NCBI RefSeq assembly: GCF_963678635.1
Contig: NC_087067.1
Coordinates: 26,111,547-26,175,546, forward strand
DNA: 64,000 nucleotides
Origin: Symsagittifera roscoffensis
Taxonomy: Eukaryota; Xenacoelomorpha; Acoela; Convolutidae
Direction of reading: 5' to 3'
Positions within the stretch are counted from its first letter, which is position 1; each line of letters opens with the position of its first letter. Below the pieces are notes generated by a model. It was not told the DNA's origin. It worked only from the letters and a program-made list of their open reading frames with translations, and ran no database searches. Positions 48,701 to 59,300 of the stretch are shown in pieces. Position numbers and translations under genes: made by a program.

Positions 48701-51700
48701 TGTTTGAAATCAACCTTGCTTCGATGTTGGACATCTACTCGAGTTTTTGAAATGGTATTACTTTTTCGCTCACACTTGTCATCGATATCATTAGTTTCAT
48801 GTAAATCGATTTCTTTTTCAATGCCGGCTCCAAACAAAGTTTCTATAGAGGTTTTGATTCTCAATTTACACTCGCTTGCGACCGTTTCTTTGTCGATGCT
48901 CACATTTTCCGGATGTTTAACTCTGCTCTGATTCTCCTTCAGAAATGAGTTTCTCTCTTTCTCTTCAATTTGCGTCCAGAGTATTTCTTCATCCAGATCA
49001 CGGCTCAAAGCCCGTGCTAACTGAATGCAAGAAATGACATCTGGAACGACATTTGCTTCGTCAATTTTGCCGCGGTATTCCAAAAAACACTCGGTAAATT
49101 TTGCTGCAAATATTTCACGTGTCCGCATGTAATTTTGAGGTGTTGCGTCACCTGCTTTTGCCAGGATCGGTTCATTTCCAATGTCACTTCTTGATAGTTT
49201 TTCATGGTTAGAAAGTTCACTTTTATTGGCCTTCGACTTTGGCTTTGATCCGGTGTCCGTCTCTCGTAATCTCATCCAAGTTGAAAGACACTGTTCAGAT
49301 TCATTAACGAGGCTTTCCAAAACAGCCATTGTAGTGACAAACTGCTCTGGCTTCAGATTAGAATCCAGCAGTTTCTTATGTTCAACCAATCTGACATAAA
49401 AGAGAACGAGGGCTGGAATCAATTCTGGGTCAATTTTGTGCCATTCAATAGACGCAAACTTCCCAATTGCCAGAGAAATTTGCTGGACCCATTTTCCTCT
49501 CTGCTCTGAGAACTCGCTGCTTCGACTTTGAACATCAGAGTCGGTTTGAACCTTTTTAACTTTCGCTTTTGGTTCGTTTTCGTCTATTTCATTTGTTTCG
49601 CCCATTTCTAAATGTTTTTCTTGGCCAAATCCAAACAAATTGTTTACCGAGACTTTAATGCGCGTAATGCATTCATCGGAGACAGATTTTTGACCAGTGT
49701 TGATCTTTTTAGACTTCGAAACTTTGCTCTGATTTTCTTTCAGGAAGGCTTGGCGCTCTTTCAATTCAACTTGTGTCCATTTCAGCTCAGAGTTCAAATC
49801 GCGATCTAGAGCTTTAGCCAATTGGATACAATTAATAAAATCAGCGACAAAGTTTTCGCCTCCATTTTTGCCGCAAGATTCCATGAAGCATTCTGAGAAT
49901 TCGGCTGAAAAGATTTCACGTGGCCGTAAATAATCCTCATTGCACTTTTGTTCCAAGCCAATTGCTTTAATTGGTTCTTTTGACGTTTTCGATTTGTCAA
50001 TGTTGTTATCGGCGGCAGATTTCTGTTTACTCGTCAATGTCGAATCTTTCGGGGCGATATTCATCTCTCGGAGTCTTGACCAGGATGCCATACTCTGCTC
50101 CATACCCATCCCTTGGGTTTCCATCAGGGATATTATGTAATCGAATGATCCTTTGTCCTCGAAATCCAGAATTCTTTGCTGTTCGATAAGTTTCGCGTAC
50201 AACATTACAATACTCGGTATGGCATCGTGGTCAATGTCGAACCATTTGACAAACGCAAAGGAAGCCAGGGCCAAAATAGCTTCATTTCTCACTTTTCCGT
50301 TCATAGTTCCAAATATTTCCTCCCTTGTTTGTCGTTTTTCACTCGTACTTCCCGTAGAAATTTTCACAACATTATCCAAAATACTTTCCCAAGTAATAGA
50401 ATCCGTCTTCGCCGCACCAATCAGCATGTTATACGTAGTTTCAAGTAAATTTGCAACTGAAAAGTCACTTTGAGTTGTAGAGTTTGCGTTTTCTTTGTTC
50501 GATTCGAGTTCCTGGAAAATGTCTTCAATTTGCTTCCAAATATCCAGGACGCCTTCGGCTGCAGCAAACCCTTCCGGAAGCAGCCCCGCGAAAGGAGGAT
50601 TGATTCGGATGGACTCGGCCGAAAACTCCAACTTCGGTAAAGTCGAAACATCAGTAGTTGTTTCCGGGTTCAGTTTGCTCAATTTTTCTCGCAGACGTTT
50701 CCAGAATTGAATTTCATCATTGAAAGCCGAGCTGGCATTTGTCGAGTTTCGAACTGAGAACTCACCGCGAGGCTGCGAGTGTGAGTTAGGCTTTTCGTCT
50801 TCGTCGCCATTCGGATTCAAAGCAAAGAGTTCACGCGGTCGAGCCCAAAGTTGGGTTAAAATGTGGGGCTGAAGGAGGGTTAGACAGAGGGATTTTTGAA
50901 GAGAGACGTCTGGGATGGCACTGAGGTGCCTCATTATTTGTTGCGCACATTTTGAATTGTCGGACCAGTTCGTTCTTTCTCGCAGTCGGATCCACGACTC
51001 CGCCTCTCCTAAAAGGAAAATAAAACTTCAATAGACAAAACTGACAAAAAATCAGCTTCGGCGGTTTTTGTTGCAATGAACTGAAAAATTATCGTATAGA
51101 TTCTTTTTATTGTTTTGAATCTTAGCTATGCTCTGCATGTTTGAGAACGGAGGTTCGAATAAGTTACGAATATTTCAACATCATAGCAAGATATAAGTAA
51201 AAAACAGACTCTACAAATTGTCAGTTGATATTCAATTAGCAAAGAAAAGTCATTTTTTTCTGAGTATTTGTGTTTTCTAAACAATATACTTTTTCCACAA
51301 AAATATGCGATGGTAGTTGAAAATGGCTTGAAATTTAAAGCTTTCAGAGTTCGGTCCATTTTCGATACTTTTTCGTATTTGGACATTTTAAAAACTGGAA
51401 CGTTCTTATGATACATCTGATAAAAGTGATTTATTATGATAAAAATTGTAAACGTATGTTTCAATGGAGTTTGTATTGTAAGCAATATCAGCACGGCAAC
51501 ATTTTTCAAGGATCAGCAACTCTAAAATAAAATTCTACAAAAGCATACAACAGTTAGGAAAGCAACAACTTGCAAGAATCCGAAATTAGACTAAAACGCG
51601 GCATCATCAAATACTGACCACTACCTACACTTCAGTTAGCTGCGCTGACTCGAAATATTTGTAGCATTGTATAGAAATACTAGTGCTTGCCCTAATCTAG

Positions 51701-54330
51701 TTTTTTTTTCGACTAGGTAAAAAATGACGAAGTATTTGATTTGAAATGGGAGTGTTTTTTCTTCAAATAATCCTCGAGTTTTTACCAGCCTTTTTTGATC
51801 GAGAGTTCTTTTACAACTGAATGATACGGATTTTTTTAATCCAAAAAATAGAAAGATTTTGCACCTGTGATCGTTTTTGCGAAACCATAGCTCTACAAAT
51901 TGACATTTTCACTGATTTGGGAGATGTAAAGAAAGCTACTTTACAGTTTTTAATAATTTGTGATATAGTTCCAGGCCAAAATGAGGGAAGCTCAGAAAAA
52001 AGATGAGGAATGGTATCACAAAAAACTTCGCAAGACATTTCGCTCAAAAAATTTTATATAATTTTTGACTGCATAACATTTTTCTAATACAGCTGGTTTA
52101 TAACCTTACGGGCAATCAGAACACTTAGCACTTGGTTACAATCGATTTTGCTTTATTGTTACGACTTTCGCAACTAAAGTAACGGAATGTTTGTGCTCGG
52201 AGTGGTTTTTTACGTCAGACAAATTTCGACTTTTTAGCTAGCCATTTCTGACGGAATTGTCTAAATCAATCACAATATATTGCTGCCCTGAGCTTAAATT
52301 TGAGAAGATATTTTACCTGTGATTAATTTTCGTAAGCTTATGGGTGTTTAACTTTTGCCATTTTGGCCAATTTGGGACAATTAACGCGCGATATATTTCG
52401 CGCTATTGGCGTGTAGGTGGAGATCCAATCTGCTTTAGAAATTGTTGCAAATTGGTTAAAAGAAGCTTATTTGCCATAATTGATTTGTTACTAGGAGCAA
52501 AAGTTATCAGTTTGTAATTTATAAGGCGTGTGGGGGGATGAATTTTACATAAAATCTCAAATTAAAAAAAAATCATTTTTTATCGTTACATTTAATTTTT
52601 TCATGTTATGACTGCTCTATAGACCTTAAGAGGCATGAAATAAAAAACTATGTTCCATGTAACATCAAATTTAGGCGGCAACTTTTCTCGCCTTTTCCGC
52701 CTATTTCAGTTGTTTCCCCATGTAGATGTTCAATGCGTTTTGGCGCTTTTTTTCTAGAAAATAGAAATATGCCGCTGAGCATGGGAAACATTTTCTATGA
52801 AAAACAGCAGTCTGACGCCATTTTGTATTTTCAGTGTTCAGCATGGTTAACCAGGCTTCATCTGATGTTACTTTGGTTTTTGCTTCAAAGTCATGTTTGA
52901 AATTCTCATTGCCAGGGTTTTTATCCGTTTGCACCATCTACATCAGTTCCTGTTGAACGTTTTTTTCTTTGCTTTTTTCGTTTCTACACTATAGAAACAA
53001 CATTTTGGATGAAACTGTACCCAAACTCGTGTTAGTGCAGTACAATATCAAACTTGTTTGATTTTTCGGATAATAAAAGTTTTCACCGCCATTTTTTTTG
53101 CCTAAAATGGCCGTTTTCCGCATGAAAAGGCCGCCAATTTTAGCATGGTTCCCCCTAAATTTGATGTTCTTGGATTTAATAATTGCTTGCTTTCATGAAT
53201 TGTCGCTTTCAATAATGTTTAAGAGTTTTGCAGTACTTACGATCACTAAAAGTGGGAAGGAAACTTGTTTTCGGGTGTCTTTTTTGTTCAGGTTTTTGTA
53301 AACATTTTATCTTACCGCCACAAACAATCATTTTTTTAAAATTTCAGTGATAAATTATATTGTGATAGTGATTCATTTTACTCGCAAGTTAATAATTGTT
53401 AAAATTTTTTCCTGAATCCGACTGACTAAAATAAAACTTTATGGCTAGAGAACGGTTTTGCAAGGTAGAATATGCAAACCAAATGTGTTTGTATTAGCCT
53501 ATCTCGCCCGCGTGCTAATTTTGAAGGTAATAAGATCTTGTTGTGCTCAATTTTGAAGACAAAAAGTGCTCGTCGCTTGAGGATGAAGCAACATTACCCA
53601 GCCCAGAAAAATAACAAAAAAAATCATGTAGTTCTTAAACAGGGGCACAACAGCGGTTCGCCGTGATGAGCTGTACAGCTCTTGTGTTGGTCCTTTCCCC
53701 CGTGGATAAATGTTCTTAATCTTGTGAACGAAAGGTTTCGCAGTAAAATTTTGCAAGTGGTAAAAAAAACAAAAGTAGCCAAGTTCTTTGATTATGTTTC
53801 GACCCTCCTTGATTATCTTTTAGACCATCCCTTTGCACGAATAAAAGCTGGTAATATTATAAACAAATTTTGAAGCCTCTGTTTTAGTTTTTTTTCTTTT
53901 TTGATTTTAGCAAAAATAACCGTAGTCGGAACATTCTGTGCAACTTGCTGAACAACCAGCAATCGTTGCTGCGGGTTGCCGGTTGCCTTTCATTGCGAGT
54001 TGTCGTATAACAACAATTATTACCATGGAGTTTGGTTGAATTCTTACCATGGTGCGACTGGGCCAATCTGGCATCTTGCAGAGTAGTCAATTCTTTGTTC
54101 TTCACGACCTGTTCACACTTCACAGCAGCAGCTGTCGTCTTCGTCGTCGTCGTTGTCTCATACCCACTGTCATAGCATTCAATTGAAGTAGTGGATGAAT
54201 TGGACGAAGATGACGAAGATGAAGAAAACGAAGTCGACGAGACTGTTTTTACAATTTCTGTTCTCGTTCGCCGACTTGACTTAGTCGTGGATGATGCAAA
54301 CGAATTTTTTGAACTTAATTCGCTTTTCAT
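33340..54330 (-). CDS. Large repeat protein of unknown family, seven exons
   Basis: Exons in transcript order: 54330-54048, 51008-45675, 45189-44955, 44610-43749, 43302-43144, 34280-34128, 33795-33340. Every junction keeps phase (1, 1, 2, 0, 0, 0). The ATG at 54330 has an in-frame stop seven codons upstream. The product is about 2,500 residues: a Ser/Thr-rich head, an array of five units of about 205-270 aa, two copies of a ~62-aa tail repeat, an acidic region with three KEKK repeats, and three exons with INNM..KVTR motifs. I see no signal peptide, membrane helix or known catalytic motif, so an intracellular scaffold or structural role is only a guess. Charged linkers and hydrophobic helical blocks alternate. 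Whether it ends at the TGA at 33340 or splices on to the coiled-coil exon at 31352 is unresolved. I do not recognise the family. Confidence 0.75.
34128..34280 (-). CDS. Large gene exon 6: second KVTR exon
   Basis: A 153-nt phase 0-0 exon: ADPAIINNMKIKVTRGASLH, then a Ser/Glu/Lys-rich segment to EIVYR. Acceptor ATTATTTCAG, donor CGC|GTGAGT. Closely parallels exons 5 and 7. Confidence 0.78.
34590..35192. repeat. Foldback element with GCGGAATCCGC motifs
   Basis: Left end TTACAAGGCCAAACTGTGCA (34592-34611) and right end TGCACAGTTTGGCCTCGTAA (35171-35190) are reverse complements with one mismatch. The interior repeats GCGGAATCCGCAA, itself nearly palindromic, in both orientations at least eight times (34630-34970). 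About 600 bp, noncoding. A solitary GCGGAATCCGC is at 40612. It lies upstream of exon 6 in the intron of the large gene. Confidence 0.85.
35225..35590 (+). repeat. Dispersed repeat family A, degenerate copy
   Basis: Blocks TTGTTGTCCTGAGCT, GGCCAATTTGAGATAATCAG, CGCGCGATATTTTGCG and a right end TTCAAGTGTAGTCGGAAC occur in the order of the 61-kb copy. The left terminus is missing. Confidence 0.55.
35722..36000. repeat. Dispersed repeat family B, copy 2
   Basis: Begins TTGTTCCGACC and ends 'TTTCGAGCGAGTAAACCGAG' with 'GAGCAGGCTTACAATAG', like 26731-27015. Confidence 0.6.
36001..38843. other. Intron of the large gene; family C piece at 37840-37980
   Basis: No exon supported. At 37840-37980 there is GGGACCCTTTGGTTGGCAAG, GGGTCAAATCCCTGAAGGGG and CCATAAATCCACCCCTGG, a family C end. 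CCATATTTTCTCCCCCT at 38481 matches the arm of the palindrome at 39.0 kb. Confidence 0.5.
38844..39816. mobile_element. CCCGGGTTGACC-terminated DNA element (non-autonomous)
   Basis: A perfect 12-bp terminal inverted repeat: CCCGGGTTGACC at 38844-38855 and GGTCAACCCGGG at 39805-39816. The next inner blocks are also inverted (CATACAATTTTC and ATGGAAATTGTATG types, many copies). Length 973 bp. No transposase frame. A lone left end is at 40824 and the motif CCCGGGTTG also sits at the apex of the internal palindrome, which suggests nested or repeated insertion. No clear target duplication is visible. Confidence 0.78.
39024..39138. repeat. Near-perfect palindrome, about 53-bp arms
   Basis: Left arm GCTCGTTTTTTTGAAAAAAA through TATTTTCTCCCCC and right arm GGGGGAGAAAATA through TTTTCAAAAAAACGAGC are nearly exact reverse complements, separated by about 9 bp (TGCCCGGGTT). 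The arms are unusually well matched compared with other inverted repeats here, so it is recent or recently corrected. Confidence 0.92.
39817..43143. other. Intron of the large gene, nothing recognised
   Basis: About 3.3 kb without a supported exon. Phase continuity between exons 5 and 6 does not demand one. A lone CCCGGGTTGACG terminus lies at 40824. Confidence 0.5.
43144..43302 (-). CDS. Large gene exon 5: first KVTR exon
   Basis: 53 codons, phase 0-0: VRAEVPVAFDQKNNQFIYDI, VSRSFKVDPAVINNM, QIKVTRSADIHRQ. Acceptor TGGATGTTTTAG, donor CAG|GTAGTT. The VDPA-INNM-KVTR core recurs at the same relative place in exons 6 and 7. Confidence 0.78.
43749..44610 (-). CDS. Large gene exon 4: acidic region with KEKK repeats
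   Basis: Starts after AATATTTTAG with a base that completes the preceding codon, then FERGVAQLPLSMSGTQ. It is strongly acidic (Asp/Glu/Ser). Three related units follow: DPEIDEFVEPKEKKILENP, DPEIDEVVDKKEKKVLENP, TDEIVGKKEKKIVEKAP, each followed by (S/R)GFEP or GRFEP. Ends IFQ at CAG|GTCAGA. A Met at 44576 is internal, not a start. Likely disordered. Confidence 0.75.
44955..45189 (-). CDS. Large gene exon 3
   Basis: Joins exon 2 in phase 1 as GGA: GNSDASLSDNFKVSTIELEG, DNDLLEVQLDFDKF, then VEITLNGGVLAV. Two donors are possible: GCT|GTAAGA at 44977 is the stronger by sequence but gives an immediate stop when joined to exon 4; CG|GTTAGC at 44954 keeps the frame (..MTLQRFERGVAQ). I chose the latter. 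Confidence 0.62.
45675..51008 (-). CDS. Large gene exon 2: giant repeat exon, 1,777 codons
   Basis: Starts after TTTTCCTTTTAG with EAESWIRLRERTNW in frame, well upstream of the first ATG at 50934, and ends at AAA G|GTAAAT. No stop over 5.3 kb. Counting from the Met at 50934: early motifs TQLWARPRELF (28-38) and FWKRLREK (77-84); five repeat units with FA..W at about 226, 494, 760, 1028 and 1232; each unit gives W-x-R-x-R-E after about 60 aa and [NDSE]-Y/F-x-R-x-R-E-I/M-F/L 40-50 aa later. Then two ~62-aa repeats (LARAAEMN at 1376 and 1435). An exon of this size inside a gene with small exons is unusual. No known domain recognised. Confidence 0.85.
46885..50265 (-). repeat. Coding tandem repeat, five units of about 615-805 bp
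   Basis: The protein blocks FASIEWHKxDPxLIPALVLF, YARLVEQKKLLD, ESEQCLSTWMRLREM, NYxRTREIF and CIQLARALDRDL recur at intervals of about 269, 266, 268 and 205 residues. The middle three units are much more alike than the outer two, which share only the hydrophobic core and the R-x-R-E motifs, as expected when an array expands by internal duplication. Confidence 0.93.
51009..52153. other. First intron of the large gene, nothing recognised
   Basis: AT-rich. A 127-codon frame at 51126-51509 (-) and a 78-codon frame at 51811-52047 (-) show no family or splice support. Confidence 0.45.
52154..52760 (+). repeat. Dispersed repeat family A, copy 2, with MULE-associated flank
   Basis: Begins GTTACGACTTTCG and carries 'TTTGTGCTCGGAGTGG', 'GGGACAATTAACGCGCGATA', 'GTGTGGGGGGATGAATTTT' and 'TCTATAGACCTTAA'. 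From 52660 it has 'ACATCAAATTTAGGCGGCAA' and 'TTCAATGCGTTTTGGCGC', as at 61560-61655. The terminal AGTCGGAAC is lost here. Confidence 0.7.
52761..54047. other. First intron of the large gene; weak inverted repeat relic
   Basis: 53130-53175 contains the reverse complement of the ACATCAAATTTAGG block at 52660. No exon supported. Confidence 0.4.
54048..54330 (-). CDS. Large gene exon 1: Ser/Thr-rich N terminus
   Basis: ATG at 54330 with TAA in frame seven codons upstream. MKSELSSKNSFASSTTKSSR, then a run of nearly unbroken Ser, ECYDSGYE, a Thr run, and QDARLAQSHHG. The donor G|GTAAGA at 54047 is strong and its phase (1) matches exon 2. A low-complexity, probably disordered head. The frame continues past the donor but becomes Lys-rich and aimless. 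Confidence 0.7.
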
Positions 54331-55481
54331 GTTAGGCAAAACTTGTAGTTATTTGAACAAGAAAAATAAGAACAAGTTGACAGTTTTCCTTCGTCAAATT
54401 ATTTTCTCTTCCCAGGCAGCGTTGCTTTCAACTGTTTTCAAAAATCTAACTGAACAAACTCAAATGTTCCACTCAAAGCCAGTGTAGTGTTGTAAATCCA
54501 GGCTCGAAACGAGCACCAGTAAAATAATCTAAGATCAGGCTTAGCTTTACTGCAGCCAAATGTATAAATCAAGAGCAAGCGGCTATGTGTTAATAAGTTT
54601 TGCGAAATAGCTCTAATAAAGAAAACCTTGTAAAGTTGACCCAACAGGTAAATGTGGTTTTGGGTTTTTATGATAGTTTTAAAAATATTGGTTTTAAGTG
54701 GGGATTTAAAGTGAATGTTGGGGTTGGTGTTTTGATTGTAATTCAGGTAACGTTTTCCATGTGACTGGAGGGAGTCAGTGATAACAGTCTATGCATTACC
54801 TGACTTGCTTCTTATTAACTTAAATCCCGATTTATATATTTTCATTCATTGAAAATACTGTCCATTATGTAGACACACTAAAAGAAAAAAGAAGTTCTTG
54901 CAGAAAAATGATTGTTTTAGATATCGTAAGTGTCTTTCGGAGATCGTGAGCATATCGTACAATTTTTTCGTAAGGTTGTATTGTCAGTAAAAATATGTGC
55001 CCACTAAGGTTAAAGGTCAAGTTAATAAACTATCAGTAGAACTTTCCAAAAAGCTGTTCAAACCTTATAAATGCATTTTAAATTTTTGTCTTATTGTCGT
55101 TAAATTGTCTTTATGCACATTTTTTTGATCAAGTCGGCTCAATTTGACTAATTTGGAATACACCATATAATGTTTATTCTGAAACCACGTGCTACAGGTA
55201 CGACTGAGATCGAATTGCACTCATAAGCCCCCGCAACTTCCAATTTCACTTCTGTTCAATATCGAGCCCGCTGATTCCGGGCGAACCTTAAGCACGGCCA
55301 GTTTCAAAGGGCGCACTGCACACAATTTAGTGTGCGACGTCAAATAAGTCAATATTTTGGCGAAATTTGTCTCTTTGTTTCTACAATCATGAGTGTGTTT
55401 ATTATGCTCAAAATGGTACAATAAGTGTGAGCTGGCAACACTCTAAAAATAGCAAGTTTGGTCAGTTTAAATTATTCGGAC
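54331..55481. other. Intergenic, upstream of the large gene
   Basis: The probable promoter region of the large gene lies here. No TATA-box or other element could be assigned with confidence, and no gene is seen. Confidence 0.4.
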
Positions 55482-55487
55482 TTTATT
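55482..55487 (-). terminator. Possible polyadenylation signal of the MFS gene
   Basis: AATAAA on the minus strand, about 340 nt past the stop codon of the transporter. In AT-rich DNA this hexamer arises often by chance. Confidence 0.25.
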
Positions 55488-55823
55488 TTAACAGGCCTTG
55501 AAAAATGAACACAAAAACTAAAATTCAATGAATGATATACACTTTTAATTCTACTTCGAATTTCCAAAATTAACTTGAAGGATTAATTTGAACATGAATC
55601 TGAAGTTTAAAAAAGTACGGAACTAAAAATTAACTTTTCTTTAGAGTTTTATAGCAATTTTTTGTTTCTGGTTTTGGCAAAACAAATTTTCCGGATCAAA
55701 ACTGCTCGAGGATATCAAAGTTTTTATGTTTGCATTGGCACAATTTGGCCTATTTCTATTCGAGAAAAAAACGCATCAAATTAAATTAATCAAAATTTGG
55801 TCAAAAAGTTCGTGAATAATAAT

Positions 55824-56334
55824 TCATATTGTGGAGTATTTCTTCGGAAAAGCAATTAGCCGATATGAAAGTAAAGAAAATATAATTGAAAGCAGAAACA
55901 TCGACATTTCAAGTGCAATAGCACCTGCATAGCCCAAAAACTCAAACACTAAGCCGCCAATAATAATAGAGCCAAAAGTCACGCCTACTTTTGACCACGT
56001 ATTGGTCCATGCTGACATCAGAAAACGATATTCTGTCGAATTCGATGAGTTTGAAAGCTCCTGTTTAAACACATCATGAAGAACTACTAAACCGGCAACG
56101 TAGCCAGTTATGTAACAGAACCCCCGCGCCAAAATCAGACCCGAGAATAAAAAGTAGTTGGCGTAACTCCCGTCGTAGAACAGAAGAGCACCCAAAAGTA
56201 GACATCCGCTGGCGCCCAAAATAGGAGAGAGGAAAAAGATTGTCCATTTGTATCCTTTGTCGACTAAATAACCGACGACAGGTGAGCAAATCAAGGCTAG
56301 CACAGCATGTGGAACGTAGTAAAGTCCAATTGAG
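55824..56334 (-). CDS. MFS transporter last exon: helices 8-12
   Basis: Completes AG+C (Ser), then SIGLYYVPHAVLALICSP and VVGYLVDKGYKW. Hydrophobic helices follow (FFLSPILGASGCLLLGA, FLFSGLILARGFCYITG, TFGSIIIGGLVFEFLGYAG, FLLSIIFSLLSY), ending KKYSTI and TGA. The acceptor ATCATCTGTGAAG is weak in pyrimidines. Confidence 0.78.
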
Positions 56335-59300
56335 CTTCACAGATGATACGTTAGACTAGTGGTGCATAACTCATATTTCGACTCAATTAAAAATATAGTA
56401 GTTCGCTCTTATTTTATTTCTGATAACTATCGTTATCATGTTTATCATGTCGACCAAATTAGTTATTTTAGGTGTTCTAAAAAAGCAAGCAGCCTATTTT
56501 ATCAAAAAGTTCCAGAGAAGTTGGCAAAAAGTTCCAGTGAAGCGTTTTTGAAGTTGACAAGCGTGTCAAATCTATAGTTTTGCACAGTTTTTGGAAAGAA
56601 TTGGCCTAAACATACATTTTTTTCTTCTCTGACACAAGTTTAGACCTTAAAACTTGGTAAAAATAGACGCAAGAGCGGTTTTATGATTTTCTCAAAGGGG
56701 ATCTTCAAATTTTTATTACATTTTTTTTTACCTTTTTCATTGTCTTTCATAAATTTTTGTGCCGCAGGTAGATTTTTGAAATAAACAGGCATAAAATAGA
56801 AGTTTATAAACACTCTTAGGTTTTTTTCTAAGTTTTCGTTTGTTTTTGACGAGAGCTCCCCTATCAAAAGTAAAATATATAGGGGTCAAAGATGCTTTTA
56901 AAATTTTAGGGTCGGTCAGCCAAATATGGAAGGCGTAAAAAAAGTATCAAAGTGGGGGATGCTTTGGGTGGCCAGAGGGTTGAACCCCTGAGGGAGGCGG
57001 TGGACTCCCCATGTGAACCCGCTATTGTATACGCACTTGAGGCGTTGGCTTACAAGTAATGAATGGGATAAAATAGCACCAATAAATTATTCTAGATGTA
57101 ATCGAATATCCGAGAAGGATGGATTTTTTTCACCTGTGTACACGGTTACGTCAGACTTTTTGTATGTCTATCTATATTCAGGATCATTCAAACCATTCAA
57201 GAACGATGAATTGATGAATTGATTCGGGATTTACAATGCACCGCCTAGTCTGACATATCATCCCGACCTCTCTTGTATTTTGACGACGTTGATTAGGAAA
57301 GGGGAGAAGAAGACGGCGATGACCCCCAGAAGGGAGTAGTTGAGGGCGTAGGGGATGGTGCTGATTGCAATCGTGGGGGATCTGCACACTTTTTGCATCA
57401 CCTCTGATCTCGTTTGCAATGACTGAGAAGACGATGATGATTCTGAAAAAAAAACAACAGCCACTTTTTTGCAATTTCAACCAGATTCGAAAGTCGAAAG
57501 TGAAAAGTTTGCCCGTCTTTTTGAACCTTCATAAGCAAATGTTTGCATATGTCAAAGTTTTATCATATTTTCAAAGTTTCAGTCGCCAATTTTTTATATT
57601 GTTTTTTGTTCTTTTCAATTAAAGGTTTCCACGTACTCGTTATGAAGAAACAGAAAAACTTACCGAGGGCATAGTTGAAACTACACGTGCAATTCCCTGT
57701 ACTATAGGGAAAAATTAAAGATACTGATACTGATTCAGATTTTCCATCTGATAGAAAAATAAACTGCTACATTAATTTATAGACAAAAATCTAGGGCCGT
57801 TTTTGACTGCCTTGTTGGCAACTCTATTTTCTACTTCTGTTAGTCAGAAAATTCTGATCTATTTTTATCCTTGTCATTGTCTTCGCTTTTTTCCTTAACA
57901 AATATTATCGCGACACAATTAGATAGCAAAGTTTCCTCGATCAGACATTTTGAGTTTGAAGCAATGACTTCTCTTAATAATGCTAATCGAAGATTTTTTT
58001 TTCTGTGTCTAAAATTTTCATGCGATACAAATATTGCAGCCAAAATCGGTTGGTCTGTGGTTGACCTGTAGCTAGAGATCTCGCCTTCAACACAAAGCAA
58101 AACTCAAACGACACGCTATCTTTGCAATGGTAGGGAATCGAACAAACGATCTGACTCATTCAACTGAGTTTTGCTTCTCGACTGAATCTTTTTTACCACT
58201 TTGCTTCCTATCTTTTTTCTTCACTCTTTGCATGTGCCTCCAATCTTTGCTCTTTACTCATTTGCTTTTGCGTTCCATATTTTTTTCAAAATTATGCTTC
58301 ACATCCTCGTTTTTTTGCTCTAAATTGATTGTCACAGAATTATTGAGCCTTCTGGGAGAACAGGCATCCCTTTTCCATCATTTTGATTCTTGAGATTTTC
58401 TGCTTTTTGGGCCGACTTCTAAAATTCACTCCTTTATTAAATTTAATTTCCTTACTGGTGAGACTTGGGACTAATTAAAGGCATCATCTATAGTTGCTTT
58501 TTTCTTGACCTTTTATTTTTTTGTTTTCAAATGATTGAAGGATGGTTGTGCGATTGTTATGCATACGAAGTTCATTCGACCTTCGGTATTGATTATATAC
58601 TTGCTAGCTATATAATGCACCGATCGTTGGCCGATCATTCACTAGTTGGAAATAACCTGAGATTGTGATTTTTTTCTATCTTTTTAGATTAAAATAGGTA
58701 TTGTACGTTATGAAATTGTTCGTAAATAGGTAGAACTTCTCACCAATTTATTATGGAGCAGTAGAAAGATTGGAGCTTATGGAGAAATCATTCATTTTGG
58801 ACGAATCAAATCAAGGAACCGCCGACAAATTGAAACCAATGGAGCGATCTGTTTCAATTGTGATGATCAAAAAGAGAATCTGGATATCGATAATCTTACT
58901 GGACGGGAACTCCAGAAATTCAAATCCCGATCACGGAACAAGGTGGACATAGATAGAGTCAGCTAAAAATTAAGGATTAAGAACGCGATGAAAAATTACT
59001 CCTCGGTGGAGAAACAAATGAACGAAAGTTTGGACCGAAAATTCCAGAAATTCAAATCGCGATCCTAGCACCAGCTACAGTTACTGAGCTGGACAGAGAT
59101 AGAGTCAGCCGTGAAACAAAGAATAAAAAATCAATAAAAATTAAAGAAACCTCAAAGGAGAAAAAACAAATGAAAAAAAATCAAACGGGATAAGAATGAA
59201 AGGCACCAACAAATATTTTAGCTCAATCCTCTACGAGGCTCACTAAAACGAAGGTAAGCGGCCCTTCACTAGTCAAAAAATTATCCTTTCTAAAACGATG

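Noticed and set aside
45824-50710. Numerous open frames of 64-154 codons on the plus strand across the giant exon
   Set aside because: They are antisense shadows of the long minus-strand frame; none has a recognisable product or splice context.
53884-54047. Extension of the exon 1 reading frame beyond the donor
   Set aside because: Past the strong GTAAGA donor the frame becomes low-information and Lys-rich; phase agreement with exon 2 supports splicing.
58090-58200. TTCGATTCC on the minus strand (near 58135), resembling a tRNA B box
   Set aside because: No A box, T-stem pairing or cloverleaf can be drawn around it; at most a decayed tRNA-derived repeat.
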